Positions 40,977 through 41,424 of a stretch of DNA of 41,424 nucleotides are shown piece by piece; positions within the stretch are counted from its first letter, which is position 1, and the number at the start of each line of letters is the position of its first letter. The notes under the pieces are model-generated. The model was not told the origin of the DNA and did not search any database. It was given only the letters and a program-made list of their open reading frames with translations. Origin of the DNA: Deltaproteobacteria bacterium (lineage in GTDB: Bacteria; Desulfobacterota; Desulfovibrionia; Desulfovibrionales; Desulfomicrobiaceae). The stretch is taken from assembly GCA_009930495.1 (NCBI GenBank), contig RZYB01000005.1:1-41424 (forward strand), in the 5' to 3' direction. Made by a program: the position numbers and the translations under genes.

Positions 40977-41424
40977 AGGCCGAAATCGCGGCCAGAACCG
41001 CATCCGGCCTGGGACGACGATTTTTGCCGATCCAGGCCCGCGACGGCGCGCGCCTCGTCGTGGACGGCCGGGACATGCTCAATTTTTCCGCCAATGATTT
41101 CCTGGGCCTGGCCACGGACCGCGCGGCCGCGTCCGAATTGGCCCGCCTGTGCGCGGCCCAGGGCTGCGGAGCCGGGGCCTCGCGTCTGGTGACCGGCACC
41201 ACGGCCTCCATCCTGGCCGCCGAGGACGCCCTGGCCGCCTATTTCGGCTTCGAGTCCTGCCTGATCCTGGGCAGCGGATTTCTGGCCAACCTGACCCTCA
41301 TCGCCACCCTGTTCTCGGCCAAGGACACCCTTATTCTGGACAAACGCGCCCACACCAGCACCATGGCCGGCGTGCGTCACAGTGGAGCCGCCTTTCACAC
41401 CTTCCGGCACAACCGCATGTCGCA
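40946..41424 (+). CDS. bioF: 8-amino-7-oxononanoate synthase (BioF), C-terminus cut by window edge
   Basis: This is the N-terminal 159 residues of an alpha-oxoamine synthase, the PLP enzyme that joins pimeloyl thioester to alanine in the first committed step of biotin ring assembly. I translated it from the ATG at 40946. The family blocks are MLNFSANDFLGLA, GCGAGASRLVTGTTASILAA and CLILGSGFLANLTLIATLFS. The PLP lysine lies beyond the window. It overlaps the hotdog gene by 31 bases. BioF is supported over KBL or other family members mainly by the operon with bioB. Confidence 0.9.
   Translation, partial: MLDHPIAQRLKAEIAARTASGLGRRFLPIQARDGARLVVDGRDMLNFSANDFLGLATDRAAASELARLCAAQGCGAGASRLVTGTTASILAAEDALAAYFGFESCLILGSGFLANLTLIATLFSAKDTLILDKRAHTSTMAGVRHSGAAFHTFRHNRMS

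Noticed and set aside
1-41424. CRISPR arrays, tRNA or rRNA genes, prophage or complete insertion sequences
   Set aside because: I saw no regularly spaced repeats, cloverleaf-like sequences or mobile genes beyond the RAYT at the left edge. A covariance-model search was not possible here.

Overview
The window looks like the chromosome of a Gram-negative, diderm, moderately GC-rich deltaproteobacterium, most likely Desulfovibrionales (inferred from gene content and protein style; no rRNA is present to confirm it). Supporting signs are a complete outer-membrane lipid-asymmetry (Mla) operon, BamD, several lipoproteins, tandem PilT-type ATPases, an exosortase-EpsI fusion of the XrtD type, and a biotin locus mixed with fatty-acid-synthesis-like genes, an arrangement I associate with Desulfovibrio relatives. 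I found no tRNA, rRNA, CRISPR array or prophage.

Layout. 1-1,070 (minus): hicB-hicA toxin-antitoxin pair running directly into a REP-associated tyrosine transposase cut by the window edge. 1.4-3.7 kb: a PEGA-like lipoprotein and, divergently, the exosortase. 3.8-9.7 kb (minus): greA, then HU - pyridoxal kinase - mlaE-F-D-C-A. 9.9-16.7 kb (minus): PAS protein, glycosyltransferase 4 and class IV aminotransferase in overlapping order, then asd, metF and pilC. 17-22 kb (minus): ABC-F ATPase, a small unknown protein, glycosyltransferase 2 and a flavin disulfide-oxidoreductase-like protein. 22.2-24.1 kb (plus): mutY and a membrane-anchored alpha/beta hydrolase. 24.1-34.9 kb (minus): a long run of closely spaced genes (pcm, mrp, slt, pgsA, pilT, pilU-like, zinc-ribbon protein, ftsB-like, TPR protein, Cache-like lipoprotein, fbp, tsaD, trxA, bamD). 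35-37 kb: a CBS-pair protein convergent with mgtE. 37.1-41.4 kb (plus): bioB, hotdog protein, SDR reductase, acyl carrier protein, ketosynthase, second hotdog protein and bioF (cut by the edge), each gene overlapping the next.

The most interesting system is the last one. The seven overlapping genes look like a dedicated fatty-acid-synthase-like module placed between the first-step enzyme (BioF) and last-step enzyme (BioB) of biotin ring assembly, so it probably makes the pimeloyl chain without the usual BioC/BioH. The two hotdog proteins carry complementary halves of the FabZ active site: one has the His but Ala in place of Glu, the other has the Glu but no His. This suggests an obligate heterodimeric dehydratase. 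The carrier protein has about 45 extra residues inserted between the helix after its serine and its last helix.

Other standouts are an MlaF-type ABC ATPase fused to a complete but degenerate GGDEF domain, a three-PAS protein ending in a histidine-kinase dimerisation motif whose phospho-acceptor His is Asp and which has no ATPase domain, a zinc-ribbon/degenerate-receiver protein beside pilT, and a Cache-like sensor on a lipoprotein.
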